A stretch of 62,890 bases of DNA from Candidatus Latescibacterota bacterium. Lineage in GTDB: Bacteria > Latescibacterota > UBA2968 > GCA-2709665. The notes below the pieces were generated by a model, which saw only the letters and a list, made by a program, of their open reading frames with translations, searched no databases and was not told the DNA's origin. Of the stretch, positions 52,486 to 62,890 are shown in pieces (the first letter of the stretch is position 1; every line of letters starts with the position of its first letter). Location of the stretch: assembly GCA_021295655.1 (NCBI GenBank), contig JAGWBX010000004.1, positions 1 through 62,890 on the forward strand, in the 5' to 3' direction. Position numbers and translations under genes: made by a program.

Positions 52486-54006
52486 ATGGCGATGAACTTG
52501 CAGATTCGCCCCGATGAAGTCTCCGATATTCTCAAACAGCAGATTCTGGAGGCCGAACGGGACATTGACGTGTACGAAACCGGGACCGTGCTGCAGGTGG
52601 GCGACGGCGTGGCGCGCGTTCACGGTCTGGGCAACGCGCAGGCCAGTGAACTTGTGGCGTTTCCCGAAGACATCATGGGCATGGCGTTCAACCTGGAAGA
52701 GGACAACGTCGGGTGCGTCCTGTTCGGGGATGACACGGCAATCAAGGAAGGCGACCAGGTCAAACGGACAGGACGCGTGGTCGAGGTACCCGTGGGAGAC
52801 GAATTGCTGGGCCGTGTGGTTACGCCTCTGGGTGAGCCGCTGGATGGCAAGGGGCCGGTTCAAACCTCGCAGACGTTGCCCGTGGAACGAATTGCGCCCG
52901 GGGTGATTCAACGCCAGCCGGTGGAGGAAGCGCTGCAGACCGGAATCAAGGTGGTGGATGCCGCAACGCCGATCGGGCGCGGACAGCGCGAGTTGATCAT
53001 CGGTGACCGGCAGACCGGAAAGACGGCCATCGCTCTGGATGCGATCATCAACCAGAAGGGCAGCGGCGTTAAATGCATCTACGTGGGCATCGGACAGAAG
53101 GCGTCGTCCGTGGCCAAGGTCGTTGCCGAGCTCGAGGCAAACGGCGCCATGGCTTACACCATCGTGATCTCGGCCACGGCCAGCGATCCGGCGCCGCTCC
53201 AGTTCCTGGCGCCCTATGCCGGTTGTTCGATGGGCGAGTACTTCCGCGACAAGGGCGAGCACGCACTGATCGTGTACGACGATCTCTCCAAGCAGGCCTG
53301 GGCATACCGTGAAATGGCCCTGGTGCTGCGACGGCCGCCGGGGCGGGAAGCCTATCCGGGCGACGTATTCTACCTGCACTCGCGTCTTCTGGAACGCGCC
53401 TGCAAATTGAGCGACGAAGAGGGCGGGGGCTCTCTCACGGCGCTGCCCATCATCGAGATTCTCGAAGGGGACGTATCCACGTTTGTGCCAACCAATGTGA
53501 TTTCCATAACGGACGGGCAGATTCTCCTGAAGCCGGAGTTGTTCTATTCGGGCATCCGCCCGGCAATGGACGTGGGCGCATCCGTCTCCAGGGTCAGTTC
53601 GGCCAAGACTCGGGCCATGAGGGCGGTTTCGGGCACCCTGAGCGGCGATATTGCGCGTTACAACGAGGTCCAGGCCTTTGCGCAATTCGGGGCCTCGGAC
53701 CTGGACACGGCCACACGCAACCTGCTGAACCGCGGCGAGAAGCTGATTGAAATTCTCAAGCAGGACCAATACGCGCCGATGTCGCTCGGTGAACAGGTGG
53801 TGTCCCTGACCGTTGGCGCCAGCATCGATGAACTGCCCACGGTGGACGTGAAGCGATTTGAAGCCGAGGCGCTTGCCCATATGCGCGACCACCACCAGGA
53901 CGTGGTGGACGAAATTACAAACAGCGAAGCGTTGAGCGACGAGGCGCGAGGCGTCATAGACGCCGCCATCGAGCGTGTCAAACGCGGCTTTCAGGCGTCG
54001 GCGTAG
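52486..54006 (+). CDS. atpA: F-type ATP synthase subunit alpha
   Basis: This 506-residue non-catalytic nucleotide-binding subunit of F1 has the P-loop [13 protein letters not shown] near residue 170, the beta-barrel N-terminus ([17 protein letters not shown]) and the alpha signature [17 protein letters not shown] 52486 is preceded by GAGG just after the MITE. It is high-GC, unlike the F0 genes. Confidence 0.97.
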   Translation: MAMNLQIRPDEVSDILKQQILEAERDIDVYETGTVLQVGDGVARVHGLGNAQASELVAFPEDIMGMAFNLEEDNVGCVLFGDDTAIKEGDQVKRTGRVVEVPVGDELLGRVVTPLGEPLDGKGPVQTSQTLPVERIAPGVIQRQPVEEALQTGIKVVDAATPIGRGQRELIIGDRQTGKTAIALDAIINQKGSGVKCIYVGIGQKASSVAKVVAELEANGAMAYTIVISATASDPAPLQFLAPYAGCSMGEYFRDKGEHALIVYDDLSKQAWAYREMALVLRRPPGREAYPGDVFYLHSRLLERACKLSDEEGGGSLTALPIIEILEGDVSTFVPTNVISITDGQILLKPELFYSGIRPAMDVGASVSRVSSAKTRAMRAVSGTLSGDIARYNEVQAFAQFGASDLDTATRNLLNRGEKLIEILKQDQYAPMSLGEQVVSLTVGASIDELPTVDVKRFEAEALAHMRDHHQDVVDEITNSEALSDEARGVIDAAIERVKRGFQASA

Positions 54007-54025
54007 ACGCACGGAGGGGTAGCCG

Positions 54026-54877
54026 TTGGCAACATTGCGTCAACTCCGAAACCGGGTGACCGGCGTCAAGAATATCCAGAAGGTCACCCACGCCATGCAG
54101 CTCGTGGCCGCTGCCAGGGTGCGCAAGGCCCAGGACGCGATTCTGGCTGCCCGGCCCTATGCCGATCAACTGGACCGTATTCTTCAACGGCTTACCGCAA
54201 GCATCGACGCGGAACGGCATCCCCTGTTCCGGCAGGGGGAATCCGGCCGGACCGCCGTTGCCGTGGTGACGGCGGATCGCGGTCTGTGCGGCGGCTTCAA
54301 TGCCGGAATCTGCCGCAGGGTTTTACCGGAGCTGGAAGAACGCGGTGAAGTCGAACTGATTGCCGTTGGAAGGAAGGGGCGCGATTTTTTTCGACAACGC
54401 GGATTTACGATCAGCCGGGAATACGTCGATGTGTTTGGCGATTTGAACCTCGGTCAGGCCGTTTCCATCGCGCGGGACCTGACGGCTCGGTTTATGTCCG
54501 GCGACGTGGATGAGGTGTGGATTGCTAACAATGAATTCCTCTCGCTTGCACGGCAAGAGCCCGCGATGAACCGGCTACTGCCGGTTTCGTCCCGGGAAAC
54601 AGACGACGAAAGCCCTTCCGGCGAGTACATTTTCGAGCCCGGTCCGGAGCAGTTGCTGGAGACGCTCGTTCCAAGACACGTGAATTTCCAGGTCTGGCGC
54701 GCTCTGCTGGAGTCCAATGCCGGAGAACAGGCTGCCCGCATGGCGGCCATGGACAACGCGACCAGGAATGCCGGAGACCTGATTGAAGACTTGACGCGCG
54801 AGATGAACAAAGTGCGCCAGTCTTCAATTACCCTGGAGTTGATGGACATCATCGGCGGCGCCGAAGCCGTGGCTTAG
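54026..54877 (+). CDS. atpG: F-type ATP synthase subunit gamma
   Basis: This 283-residue central rotor shaft shows the N-terminal helix RNRVTGVKNIQKVTHAMQLV, the ADRGLCGGFN motif and the C-terminal helix ending LELMDIIGGAEA. The start is TTG 54026 with GGAGGGG upstream. It is followed by a 242-bp gap containing heptanucleotide repeats. Confidence 0.96.
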   Translation: MATLRQLRNRVTGVKNIQKVTHAMQLVAAARVRKAQDAILAARPYADQLDRILQRLTASIDAERHPLFRQGESGRTAVAVVTADRGLCGGFNAGICRRVLPELEERGEVELIAVGRKGRDFFRQRGFTISREYVDVFGDLNLGQAVSIARDLTARFMSGDVDEVWIANNEFLSLARQEPAMNRLLPVSSRETDDESPSGEYIFEPGPEQLLETLVPRHVNFQVWRALLESNAGEQAARMAAMDNATRNAGDLIEDLTREMNKVRQSSITLELMDIIGGAEAVA

Positions 54878-56511
<1,634 letters not shown>

Positions 56512-56535
56512 GGCCGAATTCCCAGCGGGGATAAT

Positions 56536-56940
56536 ATGCCGCCGACGTTTCAGCTTGAGATTGTAACCCCGGAAAAGACGGTTTACTCGGGTGAGGTGGA
56601 GAGACTGCGGGCACCGGGAACCGAAGGCGGGTTCGGCGTGCTTGCGGGGCACCATCCCATGCTGGCCGCCCTGGCAATCGGACAGATGGTCTTTTCCGAA
56701 CAGGAACAGGGGCCACAGTCGGTCGCAATCAGCGGCGGGTTCGCGGAAGTTCAGCGTGACCGCGTCACCGTGCTGGCGGAGACGGCGGAATTCGCGCAGG
56801 AAATCGATGTGACCCGTGCCGAAGTCGCCAGAGACCGCGCGAGGGAGAGGCTGGCGAGAAAGCGGGACCAGCAGGTCGACGAGGCGCGGGCGAGGCTGGC
56901 CCTGGTGCGGGCGATCAACCGGCTGCGGACCGGCGGCTGA
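56536..56940 (+). CDS. atpC: F-type ATP synthase subunit epsilon
   Basis: This 134-residue protein has an N-terminal beta-sandwich (FQLEIVTPEKTVYSGEVE ... GGFGVLAGHHPML) and a C-terminal helical hairpin that can inhibit ATP hydrolysis. It is the last gene of the operon, 24 bp after atpD, and is followed by a strong terminator. Confidence 0.95.
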   Translation: MPPTFQLEIVTPEKTVYSGEVERLRAPGTEGGFGVLAGHHPMLAALAIGQMVFSEQEQGPQSVAISGGFAEVQRDRVTVLAETAEFAQEIDVTRAEVARDRARERLARKRDQQVDEARARLALVRAINRLRTGG

Positions 56941-56983
56941 TAACGCGATCACGGCATCGTGACGTCGCCGGCCGAAACCGTAT

Positions 56984-57013
56984 GGGCGGGTTCCGAAACC
57001 CGCCCGTTTTTTT
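56984..57013 (+). terminator. Intrinsic terminator of the atp operon
   Basis: A 9-bp perfect stem (GGGCGGGTT/AACCCGCCC) with a 4-base loop is followed by G and seven T residues. It lies 44 bases past atpC. Confidence 0.9.
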
Positions 57014-57085
57014 GTTGGAATAAACCCGTAGGGACCACCGCGTGGTCCGGCTCGTTTCCGCTGTATTGTGCTTGCCTGCTTATGC

Positions 57086-57126
57086 TCCCCTCTCCCCTTG
57101 GGAGAGGGGTTGGGGGTGAGGGTCCC
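57086..57126. repeat. Common C/G-rich intergenic palindromic repeat
   Basis: An 8-9 bp hairpin (CCCTCTCCCC, loop TTG, GGAGAGGGG) is followed by TTGGGGGTGAGGGT. The same form is seen in intergenic regions of many unrelated bacterial genomes. No function is assigned. Confidence 0.6.
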
Positions 57127-57189
57127 GGGCATCGCTACCGGTTTTCTTGTTCCCTGCTTCCGGCCGTTTGGTTTTCGGTTTTTTGTTTC

Positions 57190-57223
57190 TGGCTGATGGC
57201 TGATAGCTGACCGCTGATAGCTG
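57190..57223 (+). repeat. Heptanucleotide-repeat array, third copy
   Basis: Five imperfect RGCTGAY heptamers lie 30 bases before the nitroreductase start, preceded by the same GTTTGGTTTTCGG...TTTTTTG lead as the two arrays upstream of atpD. Confidence 0.65.
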
Positions 57224-57254
57224 CTTAATATCTCACCTTCTTAAGGGTTCCCCT

Positions 57255-58007
57255 ATGTCAAATTCCACGATCGACCTTCTAATGTCACACAGGAGCATTC
57301 GCAGATTTCAGAATCGGCCCCTTCCCGACGGCGTCCTCGAAACACTGATCCGGTGCGGACAACAGGCGAGTACGTCCAGCAATGTGCAGGCCTACACCGT
57401 CATTCACGTGGCGGACCCGAAGCGGAAGAAGCGGCTGGCCGAACTGTGCGCCGACCAGGTTCAGATACACCAGAGCGCGGCGTTTCTGGCCTTTTGCGCG
57501 GACCTGTACCGGGACAGGATGGCCAACCGGATGCACGGGGCCGAGCGGTTTGACGGGGACTATGCGGAGGCCTTGATGATTGCGACCGTGGACGTGGCGC
57601 TGATGATGCAGAACGTGGCGATCGCCGCCGAGTCGCTGGGACTGGGCATCTGCATGATCGGCGCGATGCGGAATAATCCGAAATCGGTAGGAAAATTGCT
57701 GGACCTGCCCCCGTACGTGGTCGCGGTAGCCGGCTTCTGCATCGGTTATCCGGACCAGGCCCCGGAAGTCAAACCGCGATTGCCGTTGGACGCGGTCCTT
57801 CATCGCGAACGGTACCTCTGCGACGAGACGCATCAACTGGCCATGGAGGAATACGACAGGACCATGGTCGACTTTTATACATCGCAGGGCATGCACGAGG
57901 GCGACCAGCGATGGACCACGGTTATGGCGGACCGTACCGGGCAATTCCACGCCCGGGCCGAACTGGATGAATTCCTCACGGCCCAGGGCTTCCGGCTGCG
58001 GCGCTGA
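57255..58007 (+). CDS. NfsA-type NAD(P)H nitroreductase/flavin reductase
   Basis: This 250-residue FMN-dependent oxidoreductase of the nitro/FMN-reductase superfamily has the FMN contacts HRSIRRF near the N-terminus and AAESLGLGICMIGAMRNNP in the middle. The C-terminal region (R-Y and a long helix with TVMADRTGQFHA) fits the NfsA/FRP group better than NfsB. Probable roles are reduction of nitroaromatics or flavins with NADPH. It stands alone after the atp terminator. Confidence 0.88.
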   Translation: MSNSTIDLLMSHRSIRRFQNRPLPDGVLETLIRCGQQASTSSNVQAYTVIHVADPKRKKRLAELCADQVQIHQSAAFLAFCADLYRDRMANRMHGAERFDGDYAEALMIATVDVALMMQNVAIAAESLGLGICMIGAMRNNPKSVGKLLDLPPYVVAVAGFCIGYPDQAPEVKPRLPLDAVLHRERYLCDETHQLAMEEYDRTMVDFYTSQGMHEGDQRWTTVMADRTGQFHARAELDEFLTAQGFRLRR

Positions 58008-58103
58008 AATCCCTTCCGATCTGCCTTCCCCTTGACGATCTTCACGTCATTGTGTATACATTGGTAAACACAACCGCCCGTACATCCGCGAAAGAAAAGA
58101 ATA

Positions 58104-58415
58104 ATGTCCGATTCGATGTTGGATAGGCTCGTTGGCGAGGTTGTAAAGCGTGTAAACCCTTTGCGAATCGTGCTTTTTGGATCCGCGGCCAGGGATGAAT
58201 CCGGAGAACAGAGCGACATTGATCTGCTCGTCGTCATGCCCGAAGGTGTTCATCGACGCCGAACAGCGCAGAAACTGTACCGCGAAATCAAAGGTTTGCG
58301 CGTGCCCTTCGATATTGTCGTCGCTACTGCACAAGATCTGGAAAAACACAAGGACAACGACGGCCTGATCTACAAGAACGCCCTCAAGGAAGGCATCGAA
58401 GTTTATGGACTCTGA
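58104..58415 (+). CDS. MNT-type nucleotidyltransferase domain protein (orphan)
   Basis: This 103-residue minimal nucleotidyltransferase has the catalytic pattern GSAARDESGEQSDIDLLVV (GS followed by DxD). Such proteins are usually antitoxins of HEPN/MNT pairs that AMPylate or adenylate their HEPN partner. No HEPN gene follows. Only a short open frame starting ATGGACTCTGAATCTCGGGT lies between this gene and fic, so the partner is probably lost. Confidence 0.8.
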   Translation: MSDSMLDRLVGEVVKRVNPLRIVLFGSAARDESGEQSDIDLLVVMPEGVHRRRTAQKLYREIKGLRVPFDIVVATAQDLEKHKDNDGLIYKNALKEGIEVYGL

Positions 58416-58526
58416 ATCTCGGGTTCCCTGTCCACACATTAACGGCAGAGACATAGAAGCAGGAGGATTTGCGCATGCCTGGATTTTCCCGAGTTGGCAT
58501 GAAACATCGATCTGCGATAACAGACC

Positions 58527-59861
58527 ATGAGCAACGTCATTGAAAACATCGATAGGCTGAGAGCCGATCTGGACGCATTGCGACCGCTGCCTTCGGACGT
58601 CGTGGGGCGGCTAGAACAGAAACTCCGAATCGAGTCGAATTACCATTCTAACGCCATAGAAGGTAACAGCCTGACCCTTGGTGAAACGAGAAGCCTGATC
58701 CTCCATGGTCTGACGGCACATGGGAAGTCCATGCGGGATCATCTCGACATCGAGGGACACGACCAGGCAGTAAAGGCGATTGCGGATGCAGTCGAACGAG
58801 ACGAATCTCTCAATGAAGTCTTCATCAGAAATATTCACGGCGTATTGCTGAAAGAGCCGTATGAAATCGACGCTATAGCGTCCGATGGACAGCCGACGAA
58901 GCGACTCATATCCATCGGTGAATATAAGGCGCATCCGAACAACGTGAAAACCACCATGGGGGAAATTTACTATTTCACGCCACCCGAGTTGGTAAAGCCC
59001 GCGATGAGCGACCTTATCGACTGGTACAGAAGGGCGGAGAGCCAGGGCGAACATCCCATTGTCATCGCCGCCACGTTTCACTATCGCTTTGTCAGAATTC
59101 ATCCGTTCGACGATGGAAACGGTCGCATGGCGCGGCTTCTGATGAATATGATTCTGATCAAGCACGGCTACACAGTGGCGATCATCCCAATCCAGGAAAG
59201 AAATCGATACATCGAGTCTCTTGAACAGGCCGACAAGTCAGAAGACTTGGCGGATTTCATCTCGTATGTTGCGGGCTGTTGCGAATATACCCTGAATCTC
59301 CATCTGCGAGCCGCCCGCGGCGAGGATATTGAAGACGTTGAGGACATAGACAAAGAAATCGCACTCTTCGTCAAAAAGAGCACAATCAACACAATCGATG
59401 CACGTGAATATGCCGATGACGTGCTGTATCCGCTTTTCAATTATAGCAGAAAAATGGTTGAACAGTTTTCAACGGCATTCGGAAGAGTAGAAATTTCAGC
59501 CGACGCGTCTGCAAGTCGGAGTGACAACAAGATTATTCATTTTGACTTGATTGAAGCAGAGGAACCCTTGCCCGAAGACGCGTATTCTGTTTCCACTCGC
59601 ACGAATTTCAGGTTGTCGGGATATCGGGGCAACCAAAGAGAAGGCGTCTTCCTCGAATTTACTAATGATGCGATTCCGAATGAATGCCATTGGGAGTTTT
59701 CAGCAAACTTCAGCACAGACGGTCACGCATCTTTCCGTCGCTTTTATGAGACACAATATTCCGGTCGAGAACTGGATCGGCTAAAGAAAATCTTCAATGA
59801 CATGATAAGGGCAATGATGAAGAAGCTATCGAATGAGTTCAAGGAAAGAGAGCCCAAGTGA
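58527..59861 (+). CDS. Fic-domain adenylyltransferase, class II (autoinhibited)
   Basis: This 444-residue protein has the Fic motif HPFDDGNGRMAR (His192) and, upstream, the inhibitory helix motif S41-x-x-x-E45-G46 (HSNAIEGN), which marks a class II Fic that blocks its own ATP site. Fic enzymes transfer AMP to a hydroxyl of a target protein. The C-terminal 170 residues form an additional domain I do not recognise, perhaps for target binding. GC content is lower than in the energy genes, and it sits among toxin-antitoxin genes, suggesting acquisition by transfer. Confidence 0.9.
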   Translation: MSNVIENIDRLRADLDALRPLPSDVVGRLEQKLRIESNYHSNAIEGNSLTLGETRSLILHGLTAHGKSMRDHLDIEGHDQAVKAIADAVERDESLNEVFIRNIHGVLLKEPYEIDAIASDGQPTKRLISIGEYKAHPNNVKTTMGEIYYFTPPELVKPAMSDLIDWYRRAESQGEHPIVIAATFHYRFVRIHPFDDGNGRMARLLMNMILIKHGYTVAIIPIQERNRYIESLEQADKSEDLADFISYVAGCCEYTLNLHLRAARGEDIEDVEDIDKEIALFVKKSTINTIDAREYADDVLYPLFNYSRKMVEQFSTAFGRVEISADASASRSDNKIIHFDLIEAEEPLPEDAYSVSTRTNFRLSGYRGNQREGVFLEFTNDAIPNECHWEFSANFSTDGHASFRRFYETQYSGRELDRLKKIFNDMIRAMMKKLSNEFKEREPK

Positions 59862-60006
59862 TAGGCAAGAATACGGAGCCGATGTTATCATATAATCTGA
59901 ATGCCGGCACCCCTAAAACAGATGTCAGGTCCAATGGTATTGGCGACAATGGAACCTGGACAATTCTTGTCTTTGTGTCTTCGTTGCTTAGTGTGAGTTC
60001 ATTGTT

Positions 60007-60318
60007 ATGAACGCGAAAATCGACATCCCAATAGAAGAGATCGCCTCCTTCTGCCAGCGGAATAGGATAAAGCGGCTGGCGCTGTTCGGCTCAGTGCTCC
60101 GTGACGACTTCACGCCGGAGAGTGATGTGGATGTGCTCGTGGAGTTCGCGCCGGGCAAAACGCCGGGACTGAAGTTCATCACCATGCAGGATGAGTTGTC
60201 GGAGATATATGGGAGAAGAGTGGATCTCCACACCTTCCGGGGGGTCGAAGGCAACCCCAATTGGTTGCTTCGGAAGGAAATACTCAGCTCAGCGGAGGCG
60301 GTTTATGAGCAGACGTGA
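60007..60318 (+). CDS. MntA-like nucleotidyltransferase antitoxin
   Basis: This 103-residue protein has GSVLRDDFTPESDVDVLVEF, the GSx9DxD active site of minimal nucleotidyltransferases. In the HepT/MntA system the antitoxin modifies the HEPN toxin. It overlaps the HepT-like gene by 14 bases, which is the usual arrangement. The gene is intact, while its toxin partner is not. Confidence 0.85.
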   Translation: MNAKIDIPIEEIASFCQRNRIKRLALFGSVLRDDFTPESDVDVLVEFAPGKTPGLKFITMQDELSEIYGRRVDLHTFRGVEGNPNWLLRKEILSSAEAVYEQT

Positions 60319-60626
60319 CGACAGTGTAAGCCTCGTGGATATGCTCATATACGCAAGGGAAGCCGTTGAGTTACTGGGGGAGGCAACACTGAGTGATATC
60401 GTCAAAGATCGGGTAAAGCAGTTGGCACTTACGAAATTGGTGGAGGTTGTTGGCGAAGCGGCCAGGCGTGTTTCCGAGGATACTCGCCAGCAAGACGTTT
60501 CGATTCCCTGGCCTCAAATTATCGGGCTACGATGACGTCGACCTCGAAATCCTGCGATCGATAATCCGAAACGACCTGCCGCCGCTGATCGAGCAACTGG
60601 AGTCCATCGTCATAGAGGAAGCTTAG
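60305..60626 (+). pseudogene. HepT-like HEPN toxin, frameshifted, catalytic RxxxxxH motif deleted
   Basis: Frame 1 (60305-60535) encodes 76 residues of a HepT-like HEPN domain (KLVEVVGEAARRVSEDTRQQ, then PWPQIIGLR) and stops at TGA. Frame 2 resumes at GYDDVDLEILRSIIRNDLPP and runs to the normal-looking end IEEA at 60626. In family members these segments are joined by RNxxxH, the RNase active site (LRNRLIHGYDDV-like). About 23 bases, including that motif, appear to be missing at GGCTACGA (60525-60532). The result is a frameshift and loss of the catalytic residues, so the toxin is dead. Confidence 0.8.
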
Positions 60627-60650
60627 ATACACAACGCGGCCAGATGGTTG

Positions 60651-60847
60651 ACCCCAATTCGAAAAGAACAGCAACTCGGCGACGCGACGAAAACCCCTGA
60701 AACGGGGGATAACGGACGTCAAGAAGGACATGCTTTCAGTTCACGTCCGGTGACCTGGTGTATCCTGGTAATCAGCAGTTAAATCACCTTTATCTACTTG
60801 CATATATTCGGTTTTACTTCCCCGAAGAATTAGGAATAAAGGTTGAA
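60651..60847 (+). repeat. 196-bp dispersed repeat, copy 2
   Basis: It aligns along its whole length with 18985-19180 at about 85 % identity by eye. The shared start is ACCCCAATTCGAAAA and the shared end region is TTACTTCCCCGAAGA ... AAAGGTT. Confidence 0.75.
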
Positions 60848-60912
60848 TGTGCCCAGTATATCCGAAGTGTCCAACGATCTGGCCGCGTTTCGGTGCGTTT
60901 TTGACACTTCGC

Positions 60913-60942
60913 CGACCCTTCGACAAGCTCAGGGTGCGGGTT
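60913..60942. repeat. Common CTTCGACAAGCTCAGG repeat
   Basis: This short intergenic motif, widely scattered in bacterial genomes, is read as PHPELVEG when translated on the minus strand. It lies downstream of the true Yip1 stop. Confidence 0.5.
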
Positions 60943-61000
60943 CAATGACGTGTAATAAAGCAAGCTTAAGGGTATTCTCAGTGATATCTGTTCCCTGCCG

Positions 61001-61716
61001 TCACATGGTCGCAGCGGTCCGCGCGGCGGCGGCGGCCAGGACGTAGAGAATCCAGAGAGCTTTGCCCGAATACCCGCGACAGCCCCCAGACCCACCGCAA
61101 CCAGCAGGTATTTCCACACGGCGAAGACGGTAATCATGGACAGGAAGTGGTCTGTGTAACTCCCTTTCATGGATTCAGGCACAAGCAGACCCAGGCCGAC
61201 CTGCACCGATGGCGAATCCCATACCGTGGCAAGCACCAACGTAACAATGGCGGCGGGGACGACCACGAGGGAGCTGTAGCTCACAACGGCCAGGGTCTTT
61301 TTGTACGTGGCGTCGCCGCCGAAGACGAAATTGGCGAGCGCCAGGAAAATCACCGCCTGGACGAAGATCGTCACGGCAGTCCCGATGGACGGGAGAACAA
61401 CGGCGCCAAGGCTCATCATCCTTTGTGCGCTTTCCAGCGCCATCGCCCGCTGTTCTTCCGTAAGAGATTCATCTTTCGCTAACTGCTCCTGCATGGCCTG
61501 CATCCCGGCCGTCTGCGCAGCGGGCATCAGCTGGTACGCGGAAATCATGCCCACAACCACGATGATGATCAACGGGAGATACCAGTCCCGGTGATCGGCC
61601 TGCGCGTTGACGGCGGCGAATGTCCGTCCGGGGGAGAAAAACGCCCCGATCAATCGCCCGCCTGCACCCATCTCCTTTCCGCTTTCCATATCCTGGATCT
61701 CTGTGGATTCGTCCAT
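61001..61716 (-). pseudogene. Yip1-family membrane protein with a late frameshift
   Basis: The protein starts at ATG 61716 (GGAGGAG five bases upstream) with a charged N-terminus, then GAFFSPGRTFAAVNA, and about five membrane helices typical of the bacterial Yip1 domain. Near 61071 the open frame leaves the family pattern and runs through proline-rich sequence and an intergenic repeat to 60814. Shifting one base there gives a natural ending (GYSGKALWILYVLAAAAA, stop at 61001-61003). One base, probably a T in GGTTATTC, seems to be missing. A sequencing error is equally possible. The function of bacterial Yip1 proteins is unknown. Confidence 0.7.
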
Positions 61717-62063
61717 TGTGCTCTCCTCCGTTGTGCCTCTTGAATTTCAGCCTGCCCTGACGACTTGAAATGCATACCTCCCGTTTAATATAACCCTTCC
61801 TGAAGCAAATTCAACACGGATACCGCCACCCGACGGTTGTCCACCGGCCCGGTTACGGGTTATGGAAGAAAGGATGTTTCGATAAAACCTTGACTTCACG
61901 TAGCTCGACGGTATTTTTCATTATCGGTCCTTTGGTTGAGGATATTGTTTTCTTCCGCAAGACAACCGCATCCAATTTACATTGGAGCCTCTTCTATTTC
62001 AACGAAGATAGGTGCAATCCCGAGTCACACATCACGTAAAGAATAACGAATAGGGAGAATGCC
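61717..62063. other. Intergenic region without recognised features
   Basis: These 347 bases are relatively AT-rich, with no gene, repeat or clear terminator. The 5' control region of the dockerin-type gene must lie here, but no convincing -35/-10 pair was found. Confidence 0.5.
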
Positions 62064-62890
62064 ATGCGTAAACTGATTCTGTCAAACCTATCGACAATCG
62101 CGCTTTTGCTCTACCCGCTGGCTCTGTCCTCGCAGAACAGTTTTTCCCTTTCTCTGGATGCGAATAGTTCAGACGGAGATCAAGCATTCAGGTCTCTCAA
62201 TGTCTCTGCAAATCAGGACGTTGAGATTCAGCTTTTTGGCAGAGGTATGCAGAGTGCGCGGGGTATTTCTGCGCGTTTTGAATACGATGCGAGTCAAGTG
62301 ACTTATGAGGGTTTTGATCCAGAGGGCGCATTGCCGAGTGCTCAGGTATTTGCAGAGCACGGCACGGATCCGACCTCTGTCCTGATCAGCGTTGTGTCTT
62401 TGGGGAGTACCACCACGGCCAACAACGGTCTGGTGGGAACCATTCGTTTTCGCACAGCCAGTGCGTTTTCGGGCACGACAATTCATCTGGTGTATGGTGA
62501 ACTTGGCCAAGATGGACAAGTTGAAAGCGTGACGCTGAATGTCAGTGTGGCCTTGCAATCTCCCTCCTGGGACTTTGACGGCAACGGGCGGGTTGGTTTT
62601 TTCGACTTTGTGCTGTTTGGAAATCGGTTTGGTTCAGTAAGCGGCGATGGGACGTACGAAGCGAAGTATGATCTGGATAGCAATGGTTCGGTTGGCTTTT
62701 CTGATTTTGTGATCTTTGCGCACAACTTCGGCAGACGGGTATCTCTGCCTGGCGGTGGGAGCAATGACAGCACGCCGAAGATGTACTGGGCGGATGGGGG
62801 CACGGATAAGATTCAGCGCGCGGATCTGGATGGCAGCAACGTGGAGGACCTCGTCACCACGGGACTGGATAACCCATCGGGCATAGCCCT
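62064..62890 (+). CDS. Secreted cohesin/dockerin-type protein with start of a YWTD-type propeller (3' end outside window)
   Basis: The first 275 residues are visible. A signal peptide (MRKLILSNLSTIALLLYPLA) is followed by a cohesin-like beta-sandwich (about 25-165; GISARFEYDASQVTYEGF is characteristic). Two dockerin-like calcium loops follow, DFDGNGRVGFFDFVLFGNRFG-like and DLDSNGSVGFSDFVIF. Next is a Gly/Ser linker, and then the first blade of an LDL-receptor/NHL-like propeller (MYWADGGTDKIQRADLDGS). ATG 62064 has GGGAGA upstream. This domain string is common in extracellular proteins of Latescibacterota-like genomes. The ligand is unknown. No stop codon is reached before the window ends. Confidence 0.85.
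   Translation, partial: MRKLILSNLSTIALLLYPLALSSQNSFSLSLDANSSDGDQAFRSLNVSANQDVEIQLFGRGMQSARGISARFEYDASQVTYEGFDPEGALPSAQVFAEHGTDPTSVLISVVSLGSTTTANNGLVGTIRFRTASAFSGTTIHLVYGELGQDGQVESVTLNVSVALQSPSWDFDGNGRVGFFDFVLFGNRFGSVSGDGTYEAKYDLDSNGSVGFSDFVIFAHNFGRRVSLPGGGSNDSTPKMYWADGGTDKIQRADLDGSNVEDLVTTGLDNPSGIA

Larger units (their letters stand above)
60627..61000. other. Repeat-filled intergenic region
   Basis: This gap contains the second full copy of the 196-bp repeat (60651-60847) and a common repeat containing CTTCGACAAGCTCAGG (60913-60942). Open frames through these repeats, including the apparent extension of the Yip1 gene, are not real. Confidence 0.7.

Noticed and set aside
60814..61000. C-terminal extension of the Yip1 protein and a separate plus-strand frame at 60843
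   Set aside because: The sequence is made of dispersed repeats, and the PHPELVEG peptide is the well-known translation of a common intergenic repeat.

Overview
The window is one contiguous stretch of high-GC DNA (roughly 58-60 % by eye, with lower-GC patches). It comes from an uncultured, diderm, respiring bacterium. A TonB-dependent receptor and lipoproteins imply an outer membrane. The incomplete gene at the right edge (cohesin-like domain, two dockerin-like Ca-binding repeats, start of a YWTD/NHL propeller), the phytanoyl-CoA dioxygenase remnant and the HpcH/HpaI aldolase resemble what is common in Latescibacterota/Poribacteria-type marine or sponge-associated bacteria. That placement is inference; no rRNA, tRNA or CRISPR array was seen.

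Layout. 1-7.5 kb: hemB, trpS (with an attenuator-like leader), a 3' remnant of an ADP-ribosylglycohydrolase, a large TonB receptor (minus strand) and a lipoprotein with three DUF4377-like repeats. 7.6-20.1 kb: a 3,422-residue type I polyketide synthase, KS-AT-DH-cMT-ER-KR-ACP followed by a second KS and a catalytically dead, shortened AT where the protein stops; then a chimeric gene remnant, a free-standing acyl carrier protein with its own promoter and terminator, and an alpha/beta hydrolase. 20.1-28.4 kb: rhodanese, SurE, an HpcH/HpaI aldolase, a broken nucleobase-type permease beside a STAS protein, a YgjP-type metallopeptidase, an aldo/keto reductase-like protein, a zinc alcohol dehydrogenase and a GNAT acetyltransferase.

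29.0-56.9 kb: a 28-kb plus-strand energy block. It carries nuoA-CD-E-F-G-H-J-K-L-M, then an Mrp/Mbh-type module (E-F-G-A(C-terminal)-B-C-D plus two more D-like antiporter subunits and a small membrane protein), then nuoN, then a complete F-type ATP synthase operon (Z-I-B-E-F-H-A-G-D-C). nuoB and nuoI are absent from the block. The ATP synthase c subunit has a Gln-Glu-Ser set suggestive of Na+ binding, which fits the neighbouring Na+/H+ antiporter module. The F0 genes differ in base composition from their flanks.

57-62.9 kb: an NfsA-like nitroreductase, a small accessory patch (orphan nucleotidyltransferase, class II Fic protein, MntA-like antitoxin with a HepT-like toxin apparently inactivated by a deletion that removes its catalytic motif), a frameshifted Yip1-family membrane protein, and the 5' end of the dockerin protein.

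Several short dispersed repeats cross the window: an 80-260 bp MITE-like inverted-repeat family (three copies plus a fragment, one in the nuo leader and one between atpH and atpA), a 196-bp repeat family, heptanucleotide arrays around atpD, and other common intergenic repeats. Many genes outside the energy block are decayed (glycohydrolase, dioxygenase chimera, permease, HepT, Yip1, second PKS module), so the accessory parts look recently rearranged.
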